NCBI RefSeq assembly: GCF_900078315.1
Contig: NZ_FKBS01000029.1
Span: forward strand, 481,654-545,653
Reading direction: 5' to 3'
DNA length: 64,000 nt
From: Bordetella ansorpii
GTDB lineage: Bacteria > Pseudomonadota > Gammaproteobacteria > Burkholderiales > Burkholderiaceae_B
Positions within the stretch are counted from its first letter, which is position 1. Every line of letters begins with the position of its first letter. This document shows, piece after piece, positions 46,281-56,619 of the stretch. Below the pieces are notes generated by a model, which saw only the letters and a list, made by a program, of their open reading frames with translations, was not told the DNA's origin and did not search any database. The position numbers and the translations under genes are program-made.

Positions 46281-46526
46281 TTACTTCAATGCGGACAGCA
46301 CCGTCTCGCGCACGGCTTCATAGCCGGCCACGTATTGCGGGTTCTCGGAGCGCGCCAGCAGGCTGGCATATTGCTGCTCCAACTGCGCCTCGATGGCTTC
46401 GCTCAGGTTGGGCGAGGCCTTGGCCAGGTGCAGCAGGGCGCCCAGCGTGGCGTTCAGCGCCTCGATGCGGCCGCCCTGATGGGAAATGGTGTGGACGATG
46501 ACCGCAATCTGTTCTTGCAATTCCAT
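46281..46526 (-). CDS. Small hypothetical protein (81 residues)
   Basis: It starts MELQEQIAVIVHTISHQGGR and is predicted alpha-helical (ALNATLGALLHLAKASPNLS, then a coiled LEQQYASLL stretch). I do not recognise it. The ATG at 46526 is chosen because upstream codons are not protein-like. It is convergent with the MocR gene. Confidence 0.6.
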   Translation of the reverse strand: MELQEQIAVIVHTISHQGGRIEALNATLGALLHLAKASPNLSEAIEAQLEQQYASLLARSENPQYVAGYEAVRETVLSALK

Positions 46527-46634
46527 GATGACCTCGCGTGCAGGGTTCGGCCCGGATGCTAGCACGCAGCCGCGCCACACCGGCGGCCATGCCGCTCACG
46601 TTAAACTGTCGGCTTCCCTCATCGGATCGATCTC

Positions 46635-46958
46635 GTGAAGCCCTTGCGCCACCTGCCCCTGCTGTCCTGCCTGCTGTTGCTCAGCGCGTGTTCGAGCATC
46701 AGCGAAGTCACGCCCGCCGGCAAAGACCAGTACCGTGTGTCGTACAACGCCGGCATGCGCGCGATGACCTGGGTCGAACTGAAGAACGCCACGCGGGACC
46801 GCGCCAAGGCCTACTGCGAGGCGCAGGGACAGCGCATGGTGCGCCCGGAAGTCACGTCCAACCACGCCACCGGCCTGATGCCCAAAGAGGCCATCGTCAC
46901 CTTCAGTTGCGAAGCCCTGCCCGAGCCCAGTGCTCCTGCCGGCAAGGCGGCGTCGTAG
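46635..46958 (+). CDS. Small lipoprotein
   Basis: This 107-residue lipoprotein has lipobox LLSAC (LPLLSCLLLLSACSSISEVT) and a domain with YRVSYNAGMRAMTWVELKNA and RAKAYCEAQGQRMVRPEV, recalling the conserved proteobacterial lipoproteins that track outer-membrane stress. No function is known. The start is GTG at 46635. It is convergent with the DUF1275 gene. Confidence 0.75.
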   Translation: MKPLRHLPLLSCLLLLSACSSISEVTPAGKDQYRVSYNAGMRAMTWVELKNATRDRAKAYCEAQGQRMVRPEVTSNHATGLMPKEAIVTFSCEALPEPSAPAGKAAS

Positions 46959-46986
46959 CGCGGCACGCCGCACCGGTGCGGCCGGC

Positions 46987-47739
46987 TCAGCCCCGCACCC
47001 AATCCCGCAAGTCTTCCGCCACAGGCACCGAGGCCAGCACCAGCAGCAAGGCCGCCAGCGGCAACGTGGCCGCGAAGCCGATGTGCGCGAATCCCAGCGC
47101 TCCCACCACGCCGCCGCCGAAAAATAGCGCGATCAGCAAGCTCAGGGTCCCGAGCTTGTCCCGGTTGGCGCGCACCGCGGGGGTCGTCTCGTCCGACGCG
47201 GACACGTTCCAGTACACCAGCTTGCCCAGCTCGATACCCACGTCGGTGACCATCCCCGTGACGTGTGTGGTGCGGATCTCCGCGCGCGACACCTTGGTCA
47301 CCATCGCGTTCTGCAAACCCATGATGAAGCACAGCAGCATCACGGTCGCAGGCACGAACAGCCAGCGCAACTGGCCCAGGTGCCCGCCCAGCAGCCCGAA
47401 GCACATCAGCAGTCCCGCCTCGATCATCAGCGGCAGCGCATATTCGCTGCGCAGGCGCGCGCGGCGCGCCAGGTTGATGATGATGGCGGAACTGGCCGAC
47501 CCCAGGATGAATGACAGCAGCGCCGCCAGGCCTTGCAGGAACAGCGCCGTCCAGCCCAGCACGATATGATCGGCCATCGCCGAGACGATGCCGGACATGT
47601 GCGAGGTGTACTGCTGCACGGCCAGGAAGCCGCCCGCATTGGCAGCCCCGGCCACGAAGGTCAGGTAGCAGGCCAACTGCCGGTTGGCCGCCGGGCTGCG
47701 GACGCTCCCGGTCAGTTGGCGCAGATAGGGGATGGGCAT
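46987..47739 (-). CDS. DUF1275 (YoaK) family membrane protein
   Basis: This 250-residue protein has six hydrophobic helices. It contains the family motifs FVAGAANAGGFLAVQQYTSH and GLQNAMVTKVSRAEIRTTHV, then TGMVTDVGIELGK. The family is a putative permease with no demonstrated substrate. The ATG at 47739 gives the usual start. Confidence 0.9.
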   Translation of the reverse strand: MPIPYLRQLTGSVRSPAANRQLACYLTFVAGAANAGGFLAVQQYTSHMSGIVSAMADHIVLGWTALFLQGLAALLSFILGSASSAIIINLARRARLRSEYALPLMIEAGLLMCFGLLGGHLGQLRWLFVPATVMLLCFIMGLQNAMVTKVSRAEIRTTHVTGMVTDVGIELGKLVYWNVSASDETTPAVRANRDKLGTLSLLIALFFGGGVVGALGFAHIGFAATLPLAALLLVLASVPVAEDLRDWVRG

Positions 47740-47845
47740 GGCGGCGCAGGACGGACTCGATGGGCCATTCTATGCCTGCGCAGCGCCCCTTGCACGGTAT
47801 GCGCCGGACGCTGCCGGATTACAGAGCGTCCCTTACAGGGCCTCC

Positions 47846-49402
47846 CTACTTCGACAGCGTGGCGATCAGCACGTTGACCGAATACGGTTTCTGCACCAGC
47901 TCGAACCCATGCGCGCCCTGCTCGGCCAGCACGTGGCTGTAGCCACTGGTCAGCACCACGCGGATGGCAGGCCATTGCGCGCGGATGCGCTTGGCCAGTT
48001 CAACGCCGTTCATGCCAGGCATCACGACGTCGGTGAACACCATGTCGAACCCGCCCTGGCTGTCTTCCAGCGCGCGCAACGCCGCACCGGCGTCGACGAC
48101 CCAGGCGGGCTCCTGGCCCATTTCGGTCAACAGGTTGGTGACAAAGCCGCCCACCGTATCGTTGTCCTCGACCACGAGGATCCTGCGGCGCGGCAGATCC
48201 TGCCCTTCGAACGCGCGCTCCAGCGCTGGCGCCTTCTGCACGACCTCGCATTCGGCCCGGGGCAGATACAGCGTGAAGGTCGTGCCCTCGCCCTGTTTGC
48301 TGGTGACGGTGACTTCTCCGCCCGACTGCTTGACGAAGCCGTACACCTGGCTCAGGCCCAGGCCCGTGCCCTTGTCCACGGCCTTGGTCGTGAAGAAGGG
48401 TTCGAAAATGCGTTCGAGCAGATCTGGCGCGATGCCCTCGCCCGTATCCCGCAGCGACACCGCCACGAAGCTGCCGATGAGCGCCCGATACGGCCGCGAC
48501 AGCGGCACGCCCTCGACCTGGTCGACCGATACGTGCAGTTCGCCGCCATTGGGCATGGCTTGCTTGGCATTGACCACGATGTTCAGCAGCGCGGCCTCGA
48601 ACTGGCCCGGATCCGCATGAACCACACAGGGCGCGGCCGACGCTGCGCGCAACACCTTTACCGTAGCGCCCACCGTGGTGTTGATCAGCTGGCTCATGCC
48701 CTCGATGCGATCACGTGCGTCGAAGTATTCGGGATCCAGAGGCTGCCGGCGTGCAAAGGCCAGCAACTGCCGCGTGAGCGCCGCGGCGCGCTCGGCGGTC
48801 TCGACGATGGCGTTCAGATAACGCGCGCGCTTGTCGTCAGCGATGGTCGGCCGGCGCAGCAGCTCGGCCGAGGAACGGATCACGGTCAGCAGGTTGTTGA
48901 AGTCGTGCGCCACGCCGCCGGTCAGGCGGCCAATGGCCTCGATCTTCTGCGCGTGATGCAGCTCGTCGCGCGCGCGCTGCACGTCTTCTTCCGCGCGTCG
49001 CTTTTCGGTGACGTCGCGCGTGACCTTGGCGTAGCCGATCAGCTGGTTGGCCTCGTCGCGGATGGGATCGATGACCACATGCGTCCAGAAGCGCGACCCG
49101 TCCTTGCGCAGCCGCCAGCCCTCGGATTCGAAACGGCCTTCACGGGCGGCGATCTCGAGCGCCTGCCACGGCACGCCGGCGGCGCGGTCCTCGGGCGTGT
49201 AGAACACGGAGAAGTGGCGGCCGATGATTTCATTGGCCGTGTAGCCCTTGAAGCGTTCGGCCCCGGTGTTCCAGCTGCTGACGTACCCATCGGCGTCCAG
49301 CAGGTAGATGGCGTAGTCCTTCACGGCCTCTACCAGCAACTGGAAGCGGCGCTCTCCGGTGAGCAACTCCGAGATCACGGGACGGCGCTCGGGGAAAGTC
49401 AT
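47846..49402 (-). CDS. Hybrid sensor histidine kinase with PAS and receiver domains
   Basis: The 518-residue protein has a PAS/PAC domain at about residues 15-135 (FQLLVEAVKDYAIYLLDADG and EGWRLRKDGSRFWTHVVIDP), a HisKA with phosphoacceptor His in GGVAHDFNNLLTVIR, an HATPase (DTGEGIAPDLLERIFEPFFT, GTGLGLSQVYG) and a C-terminal receiver (ILVVEDNDTVGG with phosphoacceptor Asp in DMVFTDVVMPGMNG). There is no membrane helix, so it is a cytoplasmic hybrid kinase. I chose the ATG at 49402 (AGGAG 12 bases upstream) over the upstream ATG at 49441, which has no ribosome-binding site and adds 13 residues. The signal is unknown. Confidence 0.9.
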   Translation of the reverse strand: MTFPERRPVISELLTGERRFQLLVEAVKDYAIYLLDADGYVSSWNTGAERFKGYTANEIIGRHFSVFYTPEDRAAGVPWQALEIAAREGRFESEGWRLRKDGSRFWTHVVIDPIRDEANQLIGYAKVTRDVTEKRRAEEDVQRARDELHHAQKIEAIGRLTGGVAHDFNNLLTVIRSSAELLRRPTIADDKRARYLNAIVETAERAAALTRQLLAFARRQPLDPEYFDARDRIEGMSQLINTTVGATVKVLRAASAAPCVVHADPGQFEAALLNIVVNAKQAMPNGGELHVSVDQVEGVPLSRPYRALIGSFVAVSLRDTGEGIAPDLLERIFEPFFTTKAVDKGTGLGLSQVYGFVKQSGGEVTVTSKQGEGTTFTLYLPRAECEVVQKAPALERAFEGQDLPRRRILVVEDNDTVGGFVTNLLTEMGQEPAWVVDAGAALRALEDSQGGFDMVFTDVVMPGMNGVELAKRIRAQWPAIRVVLTSGYSHVLAEQGAHGFELVQKPYSVNVLIATLSK

Positions 49403-49729
49403 GGCGGGAAGGATCTCCTGGTAGGTCGAGGCGGCCAGCATTCAGCCGCGGCTTGTTCATCTCGAGCGAACACCTTGCCGCCAGGCACGAACACAATATC
49501 CAAGGGATTATGCATCACCCGCCGGCCGCAAGCGTGGACCATTCGCATTGGCGTCAGTTGTATGGCGTGCCCGCGCGACGAAGCGCAACAAAGCGACCGA
49601 CTACGACAGCATATTACGTTCCCGAGTCGAAAGTACCGGAAACAAGGGGTGGACGTCCACCGATAATGACTTGATGCCTTGAACAAAACGGCCATACCCG
49701 CCCGCGGTATCGCCGCCCCGCCCGTTTTC
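49403..49729. other. Intergenic region between Bug and hybrid kinase genes
   Basis: These 327 bases hold the promoter region of the kinase gene. A perfect 14-bp palindrome GGTGGACGTCCACC lies at 49648-49661, about 250 bases upstream of the kinase start. No gene or terminator is visible. Confidence 0.4.
49648..49661. promoter_or_regulatory. Perfect 14-bp palindrome between Bug and kinase genes
   Basis: GGTGGACGTCCACC is a perfect dyad 69 bases after the Bug gene stop. It could be a regulator operator or part of a transcriptional stop element. No candidate regulator can be named. Confidence 0.3.
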
Positions 49730-50686
49730 TCAATCGACCTCGGCGCCCGATGCCTTCACCGCAGCCCCCCATTTCTTCACTTCCTTCGCGATGAAGGCGT
49801 CGGTATCGGCGGGCGTCATGATCATGGGTTCCGCGCCGCGCTCGCGCAGGTAAGCCTGCATTTCAGGCGTGCCCAGGATCGCGCCGATGCGTTCGTTCAA
49901 CAGCGTCACGATGGGCTCGGGCGTGCCTTGCGGCGCCAGCACCGCGGCCCAGCCGATGGCCTCGAAGCCCGGATAGCCCGATTCGGCCACGGTCGGCACC
50001 TCGGGCAATTGCGGCAGGCGCTCGGCGGTGGTGACGGCCAGGGCGATCGCCTTGCCGCTTTGCACGTGCGGCATGCCGGCGGTCACCGAGTCCACCATCA
50101 GCGGCACCTGGTTGCCCAGGAAATCCGCCTGCGCGGGGCCGCTGCCCTTGTAGGGGATGTGGCGGATGTCCAGCTTGGCGGCCGCCTTGAACATCTCGGC
50201 CGACAGATGCTGCGTCCCGCCGATGCCGGCGCTGGCATAGGCCAGTTCGCCCGGCTGCGCGCGCGCCACGTTGACCAGCTCGCCCATCGTCTTGATGCCC
50301 GACTTCGGGTTGGCCAGGAACATCAGCGGCACCGAGAAAATGCCCGACACCGGCGTGAAATCGTCCGACAGGCTGTATTCCAGCTTTTTGTACAGCGTCT
50401 GGTTGACGGCGGCGGCGCTGCCCGCCACCACCAGCGTGTAGCCATCGGCGGGCGCGCGCGCGGCCTGCGTCATGCCGATGTTGCTGCCCGCGCCGGCGCG
50501 GTTGTCGATGAAGACCGCCTGCTTCAGGTCGCTGCCCAGCTTTTCGGCCAGCGCCCGCGCGAAGATGTCGGTGGCCTGTCCCGGCGGGAACGGCACGATC
50601 AGGCGGATGGCGTGGTCGGGGTACTGGGCATGCGCGGCGAAGCTTGCCGCGGCCAGCGTGGCGCCGGCGATGAGTTTCTTGAACAT
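49730..50686 (-). CDS. Bug-family (TctC) periplasmic solute-binding protein
   Basis: This 318-residue protein has a signal peptide ([20 protein letters not shown], cleavage after AHA). The Bug fold follows, with [20 protein letters not shown] at about residues 25-44, [34 protein letters not shown] and [20 protein letters not shown]. Bug proteins are solute receptors of tripartite tricarboxylate transporters and are hugely expanded in Bordetella. No TctAB genes are adjacent, so it is an orphan receptor of unknown ligand. The ATG at 50686 has GGAGAG upstream. Confidence 0.93.
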   Translation of the reverse strand: MFKKLIAGATLAAASFAAHAQYPDHAIRLIVPFPPGQATDIFARALAEKLGSDLKQAVFIDNRAGAGSNIGMTQAARAPADGYTLVVAGSAAAVNQTLYKKLEYSLSDDFTPVSGIFSVPLMFLANPKSGIKTMGELVNVARAQPGELAYASAGIGGTQHLSAEMFKAAAKLDIRHIPYKGSGPAQADFLGNQVPLMVDSVTAGMPHVQSGKAIALAVTTAERLPQLPEVPTVAESGYPGFEAIGWAAVLAPQGTPEPIVTLLNERIGAILGTPEMQAYLRERGAEPMIMTPADTDAFIAKEVKKWGAAVKASGAEVD

Positions 50687-50790
50687 GGCGGTCTCTCTCC
50701 AAAACAGCCGGGCATTGTAGAAGATTGCCACTGATGGATCGCCACTGGCGCATCCGTTGCCAGGCAGACGGCCAGCCCAGCCTGACGCGC

Positions 50791-50823
50791 AAAAACAAGA
50801 CAGCCGCCATATTGGCGGCTGTC
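50791..50823 (-). terminator. Terminator after tRNA following rpoD
   Basis: GACAGCCGCC-AATAT-GGCGGCTGTC with a TTGTTTTT tract on the minus strand ends the rpoD-tRNA transcript. The stem is a perfect 10 bp. Confidence 0.85.
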
Positions 50824-50850
50824 TTTATTCCCGATCGCTCGGGATGTCTT

Positions 50851-50929
<79 letters not shown>

Positions 50930-50936
50930 TGAAAAC

Positions 50937-53192
50937 TTACTGCCCTTCCAGGAAGCTCTTGAGCTTGTCGGCGCGGCTGGGGTGGCGCAGCTTGCGCAGT
51001 GCCTTGGCCTCTATTTGACGGATACGCTCGCGCGTGACGTCGAACTGCTTGCCGACTTCTTCCAGCGTCTGGTCCGTGCTCATTTCGATACCGAAACGCA
51101 TGCGCAGGACCTTGGCTTCCCGAGGGGTCAGGGAGTCTAGCACTTCCTTGACCACATCGCGCATCGAACCGTGCAGGGCCGCGTCGGACGGCGCCAGCGT
51201 GGACGTATCCTCGATGAAGTCGCCCAGGTGCGAATCGTCGTCGTCGCCGATGGGGGTTTCCATCGAGATCGGTTCCTTCGCGATCTTCAAGATCTTGCGG
51301 ATCTTGTCCTCGGGCATGTCCATCTTCTGCGCCAGGGTCGCGGGATCGGGCTCGGCGCCCGTTTCCTGCAGGATCTGACGGCTGATGCGGTTCATCTTGT
51401 TGATCGTCTCGATCATGTGAACCGGGATACGGATGGTGCGCGCCTGGTCGGCGATCGAACGCGTGATGGCCTGGCGGATCCACCACGTGGCGTACGTGGA
51501 GAACTTGTAGCCGCGACGGTATTCGAACTTGTCCACCGCCTTCATCAGGCCGATGTTGCCTTCCTGGATCAGGTCCAGGAACTGCAGGCCACGGTTCGTA
51601 TACTTCTTGGCGATCGAGATCACCAGGCGCAGGTTGGCCTCGGTCATTTCGCGCTTGGCCTTGCGGGCCTTGGCTTCGCCGGTGGCCATGCGCTTGTTGA
51701 CGTCCTTCAGGTCCTTCAGCGGCAACACCACGCGGGTCTGCAGGTCGATCAGCTTCTGCTGCAGTTCCTGCACGGCGGGGATCTGGCGCTCGAGCGTCTC
51801 GGCGTACGGATGGCCCGCGGCGACCTCGTCGATGACCCACTGCATGTTGGTCTCGTTGCCGGGGAACACCTTCAGGAAGTGCGAACGCGGCATGCCGGCG
51901 CGGTCCACGCAGGTATGCAGCACGGCGCGCTCGAGCTGGCGGACTTCCTCGACCTGGGCTCGCAGCGTGTCGGCCAGCTTCTCGACCATCTTGGCCGTGA
52001 AGCGGATGCCCATCAGTTCGTTCTGGATGGTCTCTTGCGCGTTGAGATACACGTCGGACTTGTAGCCGTCCTTCTCGTACGACTGGCGCATGCGATCGAA
52101 CTGGCGGCCGACCTCGTCGAACTTCGACAGGGCCTTCACGCGCAGGTCTTCCAACTGCTTGCTGGACATGCCGCCGGCCGGGCCTTCGTCGTTCTCGTCT
52201 TCCTCGGCGGTCACGCCGGCGCCGGCGTACTCTTCGCCGTCTTCCGGATCGACCAGGCCGTCGACGACCTCATCGATCTGCGCCTGGCTTTCGCGCACAC
52301 GCGTGACGTGATTCAGGATCTCGTTGATGGTGGTCGGGCAGGCCGAGATGGCCATGACCATGTGCTTCAGGCCGTCTTCGATACGCTTGGCGATCTCGAT
52401 TTCGCCTTCGCGCGTCAGCAGCTCGACCGAACCCATTTCGCGCATGTACATGCGCACGGGGTCGGTGGTGCGGCCGAAATCGGAGTCGACGGTGGTCAGC
52501 GCGGCTTCGGCTTCGTCTTCGACATCGTCGTCGTTCGAGGCCACGGGCGCGTTTTCGCTCATCAGCAGCGTTTCGGCGTCGGGGGCCTGGTCGTAGACCG
52601 CGATCCCCATGTCGCTGAACGTGCTGATGATGCCGTCGATGGCCTCGGCGTCGACCAGGTCGTCGGGCAGATGGTCGTTGATCTCGCCGTAGGTGAGGTA
52701 GCCGCGGTCCTTGCCCAGCTTGATCAGCTGCTTCAGGCGGTTGCGGCGGGCTTCGTATTCTTCGGGCGTGACCGGGCCGCGGGCGATCAGATCCTTCGGA
52801 TCCCCCTTGCCGCGCTTGCCGCCGCGCTTGGGCGGCTTCAGGTCAGGCAGCACTTCGCCTTCGCCGTCCATCGTGTCTTCAAAACCGTCGGAGTCGTTGT
52901 TCGCGTTCTTCGCGGGACGACCAGGGCGGCGGCCCGTGCCGCCAGCCGGACGCGCCGCGGCAACCAGGTCAGCCAGCTTGTCTTCGGCTTTCTTGGCACG
53001 CGCCGTCGCCGGCTTGTCGGCGGCAGCCACCTTCTTGGCGGCCGTCTTGGTCGCCGTCTTCGCGACCTTCACGGCAACCTTGGCAGGCGCCTTCTCGGCC
53101 GCCTTGGTGGCGGTACGAGTGCGGCTGGCTGCCTTGGCCTGAACCTGGTCCGTATCGATTTCAGAGGTGGATTTGCCTGTGGATCTGGTCAT
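50937..53192 (-). CDS. rpoD: RNA polymerase primary sigma factor RpoD
   Basis: This 751-residue primary sigma factor has the region 2 core ([60 protein letters not shown]), a region 3 and the region 4 helix-turn-helix ([20 protein letters not shown]). The N-terminal ~110 residues are unusually Lys/Ala-rich and histone-H1-like. The ATG at 53192 has GGAAG seven bases upstream and is preferred over the ATG at 53210, which has no such site. It is followed by a tRNA at a distance of 7 bases. Confidence 0.97.
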   Translation of the reverse strand: MTRSTGKSTSEIDTDQVQAKAASRTRTATKAAEKAPAKVAVKVAKTATKTAAKKVAAADKPATARAKKAEDKLADLVAAARPAGGTGRRPGRPAKNANNDSDGFEDTMDGEGEVLPDLKPPKRGGKRGKGDPKDLIARGPVTPEEYEARRNRLKQLIKLGKDRGYLTYGEINDHLPDDLVDAEAIDGIISTFSDMGIAVYDQAPDAETLLMSENAPVASNDDDVEDEAEAALTTVDSDFGRTTDPVRMYMREMGSVELLTREGEIEIAKRIEDGLKHMVMAISACPTTINEILNHVTRVRESQAQIDEVVDGLVDPEDGEEYAGAGVTAEEDENDEGPAGGMSSKQLEDLRVKALSKFDEVGRQFDRMRQSYEKDGYKSDVYLNAQETIQNELMGIRFTAKMVEKLADTLRAQVEEVRQLERAVLHTCVDRAGMPRSHFLKVFPGNETNMQWVIDEVAAGHPYAETLERQIPAVQELQQKLIDLQTRVVLPLKDLKDVNKRMATGEAKARKAKREMTEANLRLVISIAKKYTNRGLQFLDLIQEGNIGLMKAVDKFEYRRGYKFSTYATWWIRQAITRSIADQARTIRIPVHMIETINKMNRISRQILQETGAEPDPATLAQKMDMPEDKIRKILKIAKEPISMETPIGDDDDSHLGDFIEDTSTLAPSDAALHGSMRDVVKEVLDSLTPREAKVLRMRFGIEMSTDQTLEEVGKQFDVTRERIRQIEAKALRKLRHPSRADKLKSFLEGQ

Positions 53193-54201
53193 AATCGCTT
53201 CCGTCGTCATCGCAACCCATAATGTTGGGAGGCTGAGTCATCATGCACGGCTTGCGCGATCGCGCAATGCCCGGGCACGGGTAAAACCGGCAGCGTCCGC
53301 TGGAATCGCGCGTCCGCGTTGGGCGCGGAACGGCTCTCGAGAGCCCAGCCCTGTCCTCTCTGGCCCGCTTGGGGGCACGAAGACATGTGGCATCGCATTT
53401 CCATTCGATGGGTCCGACCGGGCAACGGGGGAAGTTGTCGTGCCTGTAACAGGCTGGCCAGCTTTGCCGGGGTTTCCGCGCGTTGCTGTTCGACGCAATA
53501 CAACTTCCTGCCTCATTGCCGGCAGCCGGAACGGATCGAACCGCCTGACCTGCCGTCTGGCTATACTGCAAAACTGACAAACTTGGTAATACGTACCGGA
53601 TACACCTCAGCAGGAATACTCCGCGAGCCGCCGTCGGCAACAGGCAACCGAGGGCAACTGACAGTAACAGATTCCTGGCCTCGCAGTCATGATCCGGTAG
53701 TTTGCCAGTGGTTCACAAGCCCGGTTCACGGGCCTGCGTGTCATTCATCGAGGCATCCGGGTGGGCTTGCCGCCATTGCCGGATACCGTGTCGCCTTACT
53801 ACGGCTTTCGTCGTTTAGGGTTCTTGCACGCGCAGGTCGACATCTCAGGCACGAAAGGGTTTCAGACGGCATGCCGTGATGCGCCGCGCAAACTGCCTAC
53901 GCGCATCCGCTGCCGCCCGACCGGACAGAAGCTGCCCTGTTCGTGCCCTTGGGTTGTACCACCAGGCGGATCCGCCGCCGCATCGGACCAGCCGATGTTT
54001 CAATGTGATGGCACAACCTTAAGACACAACTGAGAGACCGCATTCAGCCCTCATCCTTCAGCCCGCTTTTCAACCCGGCCTTTCAGCCTGCCTTTTCAAG
54101 CCCGCCGCCGCCCGGGAAAATCCCTGCGCAGCCGCGCCTGCGTCTTCCGACCGCCAGGCTCGCAATCGCCCTTGGACGAAAACCCTAAATATTACCCCAA
54201 A
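53193..54201. other. Geneless ~1 kb between dnaG and rpoD
   Basis: In the usual rpsU-dnaG-rpoD operon, dnaG and rpoD are adjacent or nearly so. Here about 1 kb separates them. I find no gene: the open frames are short and have no coding signature. An imperfect tandem repeat, CCTTCAGCCCGCTTTTCAAC and CCTTTCAGCCTGCCTTTTCA, lies at about 54055-54104. The region must hold the rpoD promoter. No tRNA or riboswitch is recognised. Confidence 0.5.
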
Positions 54202-56316
54202 TCAACCCTGCCCTGCAGCTTTTAAGACCATCAATCGGCTCGACAGTTCCTGGTAACGGGCTTTTGCCTCATCCGACCCCAGGCCCTGCTTGACCAGGGC
54301 ATCGATCTCGGCCTTGACCGCGCTGACCTCGATGCGCTGCAGCGCGTCATTCCATTCGGCCTGCGGATCGGGCAAATCCTCCTGGGCCAGCAACTCGGCG
54401 CGCAACCCCTTCAACGCCACGTACAGATCGGAATCGTCGTCGGCGGCCTCCAGCAAGGCGCCCAGATGCCGTGCGCCGCTGGCCTGGGCCAGGACGATCA
54501 GGTCGCGCACCAATCCCAGATGGGGGGCATGGTCGATAACTTCAAGCTGTTGGTCTCCCATGCTGTCGACCAGCTCGGGATGGGCCAGCAACAGACACAG
54601 CAGATGGCGCGGCAGCGACGGCATGGTGCGAGGACCCTCGTAGCCCTGCTCCTGGTCGCGGCGGCCCTTCCAGTCGCCTTTGCCCTTGCCTTTCCAGTCG
54701 CCCTTGCTCTTCCAGTCGTTCTTCTTCCAATCGCGCTTGCCGCCCCCCTTGCCGCCCTGCCAGCCCTGGCTTTCCTGCGGCAAGCCGCCGGAGGCGCCGC
54801 TGCCCGCGAAGGACTCGACATCGATGTAGGGCTCGGCATCCCCGTATTCGGGAACGTAGCCGTCGGGCTCGAAATGGCCCTCGCTCTCCCAGGATGGGGC
54901 AGCGTCGTGGCCGGCGGGCGCCGCCCCGTCACCATCAGCGGGACGGCGCGCGGCCACCGCGGGCGCCTTGGCCGCCCCAGCGGCACCACCCGGCGCGCTG
55001 CCGGCCAGCGGCGCGCGAGACGCCTGCTGGCGCGCCAGCACCTGCGCCATCTCTTCGGGCGTGAGCATGACGTGGCGCGCCAGCTCGCGCTCGATCTGCA
55101 GGCGCAGGGCGCATTCCGGAATGGCCGCCAATAGCGGACCGGCCTCGTGCAGGCAGCTCGCCCGCCCTTCGGCCTCTTCCATATTGTGATGCGAGGTCAG
55201 TTCGTCCAGCAGGAAGCGCGACAGCGCCGAGGCCTCGCCCAGGCTGGTGCGGAAGGCCTCGCCGCCGAATTCGCGCACATACGAATCCGGATCGTGCTCG
55301 TCGGGCAGGAACAGGAACCGGATGCTGATGTCGTCCCGCAGCACCGGCAGGCAGGCCTGCAACGCCCGCCATGCGGCGCGACGCCCGGCCTTGTCGCCGT
55401 CGAAGCTGAAGACGACCTTGTCGCTGGCGCGCAGCAGCTTCTTCACATGATCTGGCGTGGTGGCCGTACCCAGCGTGGCCACGGCGTTGGCGATGCCCAA
55501 CTGCGCCAGGCCCACCACGTCCATATAGCCCTCGACCACGATCACCACGCCTTCCTGGCGGATGGCCTGGCGGGCCTCCCACATGCCGTAGAGCTCCTGC
55601 CCCTTGGAGAAGACGGGCGTCTCGGGCGAGTTGAGGTACTTGGGCTCGCCCTTGCCGATGACGCGCCCGCCGAAGCCCACCAGCGTGCCGCGCGCATTGC
55701 GGATCGGGAACATGACCCGCTCGCGGAAACGATCGTAGCGGCGGCCATCCTCGGATTCGATGACCAGGCCCGCCTCGACCAGCGTGGGGTCGTCGTAGTT
55801 GTCGAATACCTTGGAAAGCCCGTGGCGGTCGGTGCCCGACCAGCCCAGCCCGAAATGCGCGGCGATCTGGCCGGTCAGGCCACGCTGCTTGAGGTAGGCG
55901 ATAGCCTGGGGAGAGGCGCGCAGCAGGCGCAGATAATGCGCCTGCGCGGCGTCCAGCACCTTGGTGTGGCGCGACTCTTCCGCCTTGCGGCGAGCAGATT
56001 CGGCCTGTTGGCGAGGACTGCGGGGCTCTTCGGGGACCGTCATGCCCACCGAGCCGGCGAGCGTGCGCACGGCCTCGGGAAAGCTGGCGCCGGTATGTTC
56101 CATCAGGAACGTAATGGCGCTGCCATGGGCGCCGCAGCCGAAGCAGTGATAGAACTGCTTCGTCGGGCTGACGGTGAAAGAAGGACTTTTTTCGTTGTGA
56201 AAGGGGCACAGGCCAAGCAGGTTGGCCCCACCCTTACGCAACTGCACGTATCGCCCGACGATGTCTGCGACATCAACCCGGGCGAGCAGATCCTGAATGA
56301 ACGACTCTGGGATCAA
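54202..56316 (-). CDS. dnaG: DNA primase DnaG
   Basis: This 704-residue primase has the CHC2 zinc-binding domain at the N-terminus (GLCPFHNEKSPSFTVSP and FYHCFGCGAHGSAITFLM), the TOPRIM catalytic core (VVIVVEGYMDVVGLAQLGIA and the acidic VFSFDGDKAGRRAA) and a C-terminal DnaB-interaction domain. Between them, at about residues 530-570, lies a repetitive basic DWK stretch, which other primases lack. The only start that fits the family is TTG at 56316, with no clear ribosome-binding site. It follows rpsU by 48 bases. Confidence 0.97.
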   Translation of the reverse strand: MIPESFIQDLLARVDVADIVGRYVQLRKGGANLLGLCPFHNEKSPSFTVSPTKQFYHCFGCGAHGSAITFLMEHTGASFPEAVRTLAGSVGMTVPEEPRSPRQQAESARRKAEESRHTKVLDAAQAHYLRLLRASPQAIAYLKQRGLTGQIAAHFGLGWSGTDRHGLSKVFDNYDDPTLVEAGLVIESEDGRRYDRFRERVMFPIRNARGTLVGFGGRVIGKGEPKYLNSPETPVFSKGQELYGMWEARQAIRQEGVVIVVEGYMDVVGLAQLGIANAVATLGTATTPDHVKKLLRASDKVVFSFDGDKAGRRAAWRALQACLPVLRDDISIRFLFLPDEHDPDSYVREFGGEAFRTSLGEASALSRFLLDELTSHHNMEEAEGRASCLHEAGPLLAAIPECALRLQIERELARHVMLTPEEMAQVLARQQASRAPLAGSAPGGAAGAAKAPAVAARRPADGDGAAPAGHDAAPSWESEGHFEPDGYVPEYGDAEPYIDVESFAGSGASGGLPQESQGWQGGKGGGKRDWKKNDWKSKGDWKGKGKGDWKGRRDQEQGYEGPRTMPSLPRHLLCLLLAHPELVDSMGDQQLEVIDHAPHLGLVRDLIVLAQASGARHLGALLEAADDDSDLYVALKGLRAELLAQEDLPDPQAEWNDALQRIEVSAVKAEIDALVKQGLGSDEAKARYQELSSRLMVLKAAGQG

Positions 56317-56364
56317 TACATTCTGGAATCAGGTCGAGCCAGCGACTCTTGCTTGCCGCAAGAA

Positions 56365-56577
56365 TCAGTACAGGCGCGGGGGCAGTTGCTGGCTACGAAT
56401 CCGCTTGTAGTGGCGCTTGACGGCGGCGGCGTGCTTGCGCTTGCGCTCAGCCGTGGGCTTCTCGTAGAACTCGCGTGCGCGCAGCTCGGTGAGCAGCCCG
56501 GTCTTTTCGATGGTGCGCTTGAAGCGACGCAGAGCGGCTTCGAACGGTTCGTTTTCCTTCAGTCGAACGATAGGCAT
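56365..56577 (-). CDS. rpsU: 30S ribosomal protein S21
   Basis: This 70-residue protein, [20 protein letters not shown] through [17 protein letters not shown], is unmistakable S21. It is the first gene of the rpsU-dnaG-rpoD cluster. A large hairpin in its leader is at 56620-56686. The ATG at 56577 is the standard start. Confidence 0.98.
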   Translation of the reverse strand: MPIVRLKENEPFEAALRRFKRTIEKTGLLTELRAREFYEKPTAERKRKHAAAVKRHYKRIRSQQLPPRLY

Positions 56578-56619
56578 AGAGGTGGTTGGCCTGCTGTTTA
56601 AAGTAAAAGTTCGTGCCCC

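Noticed and set aside
53319-53879. A 186-codon frame in the dnaG-rpoD gap.
   Set aside because: No homology or coding signature, and the Cys, Trp and Pro use is random. I kept the region as geneless.
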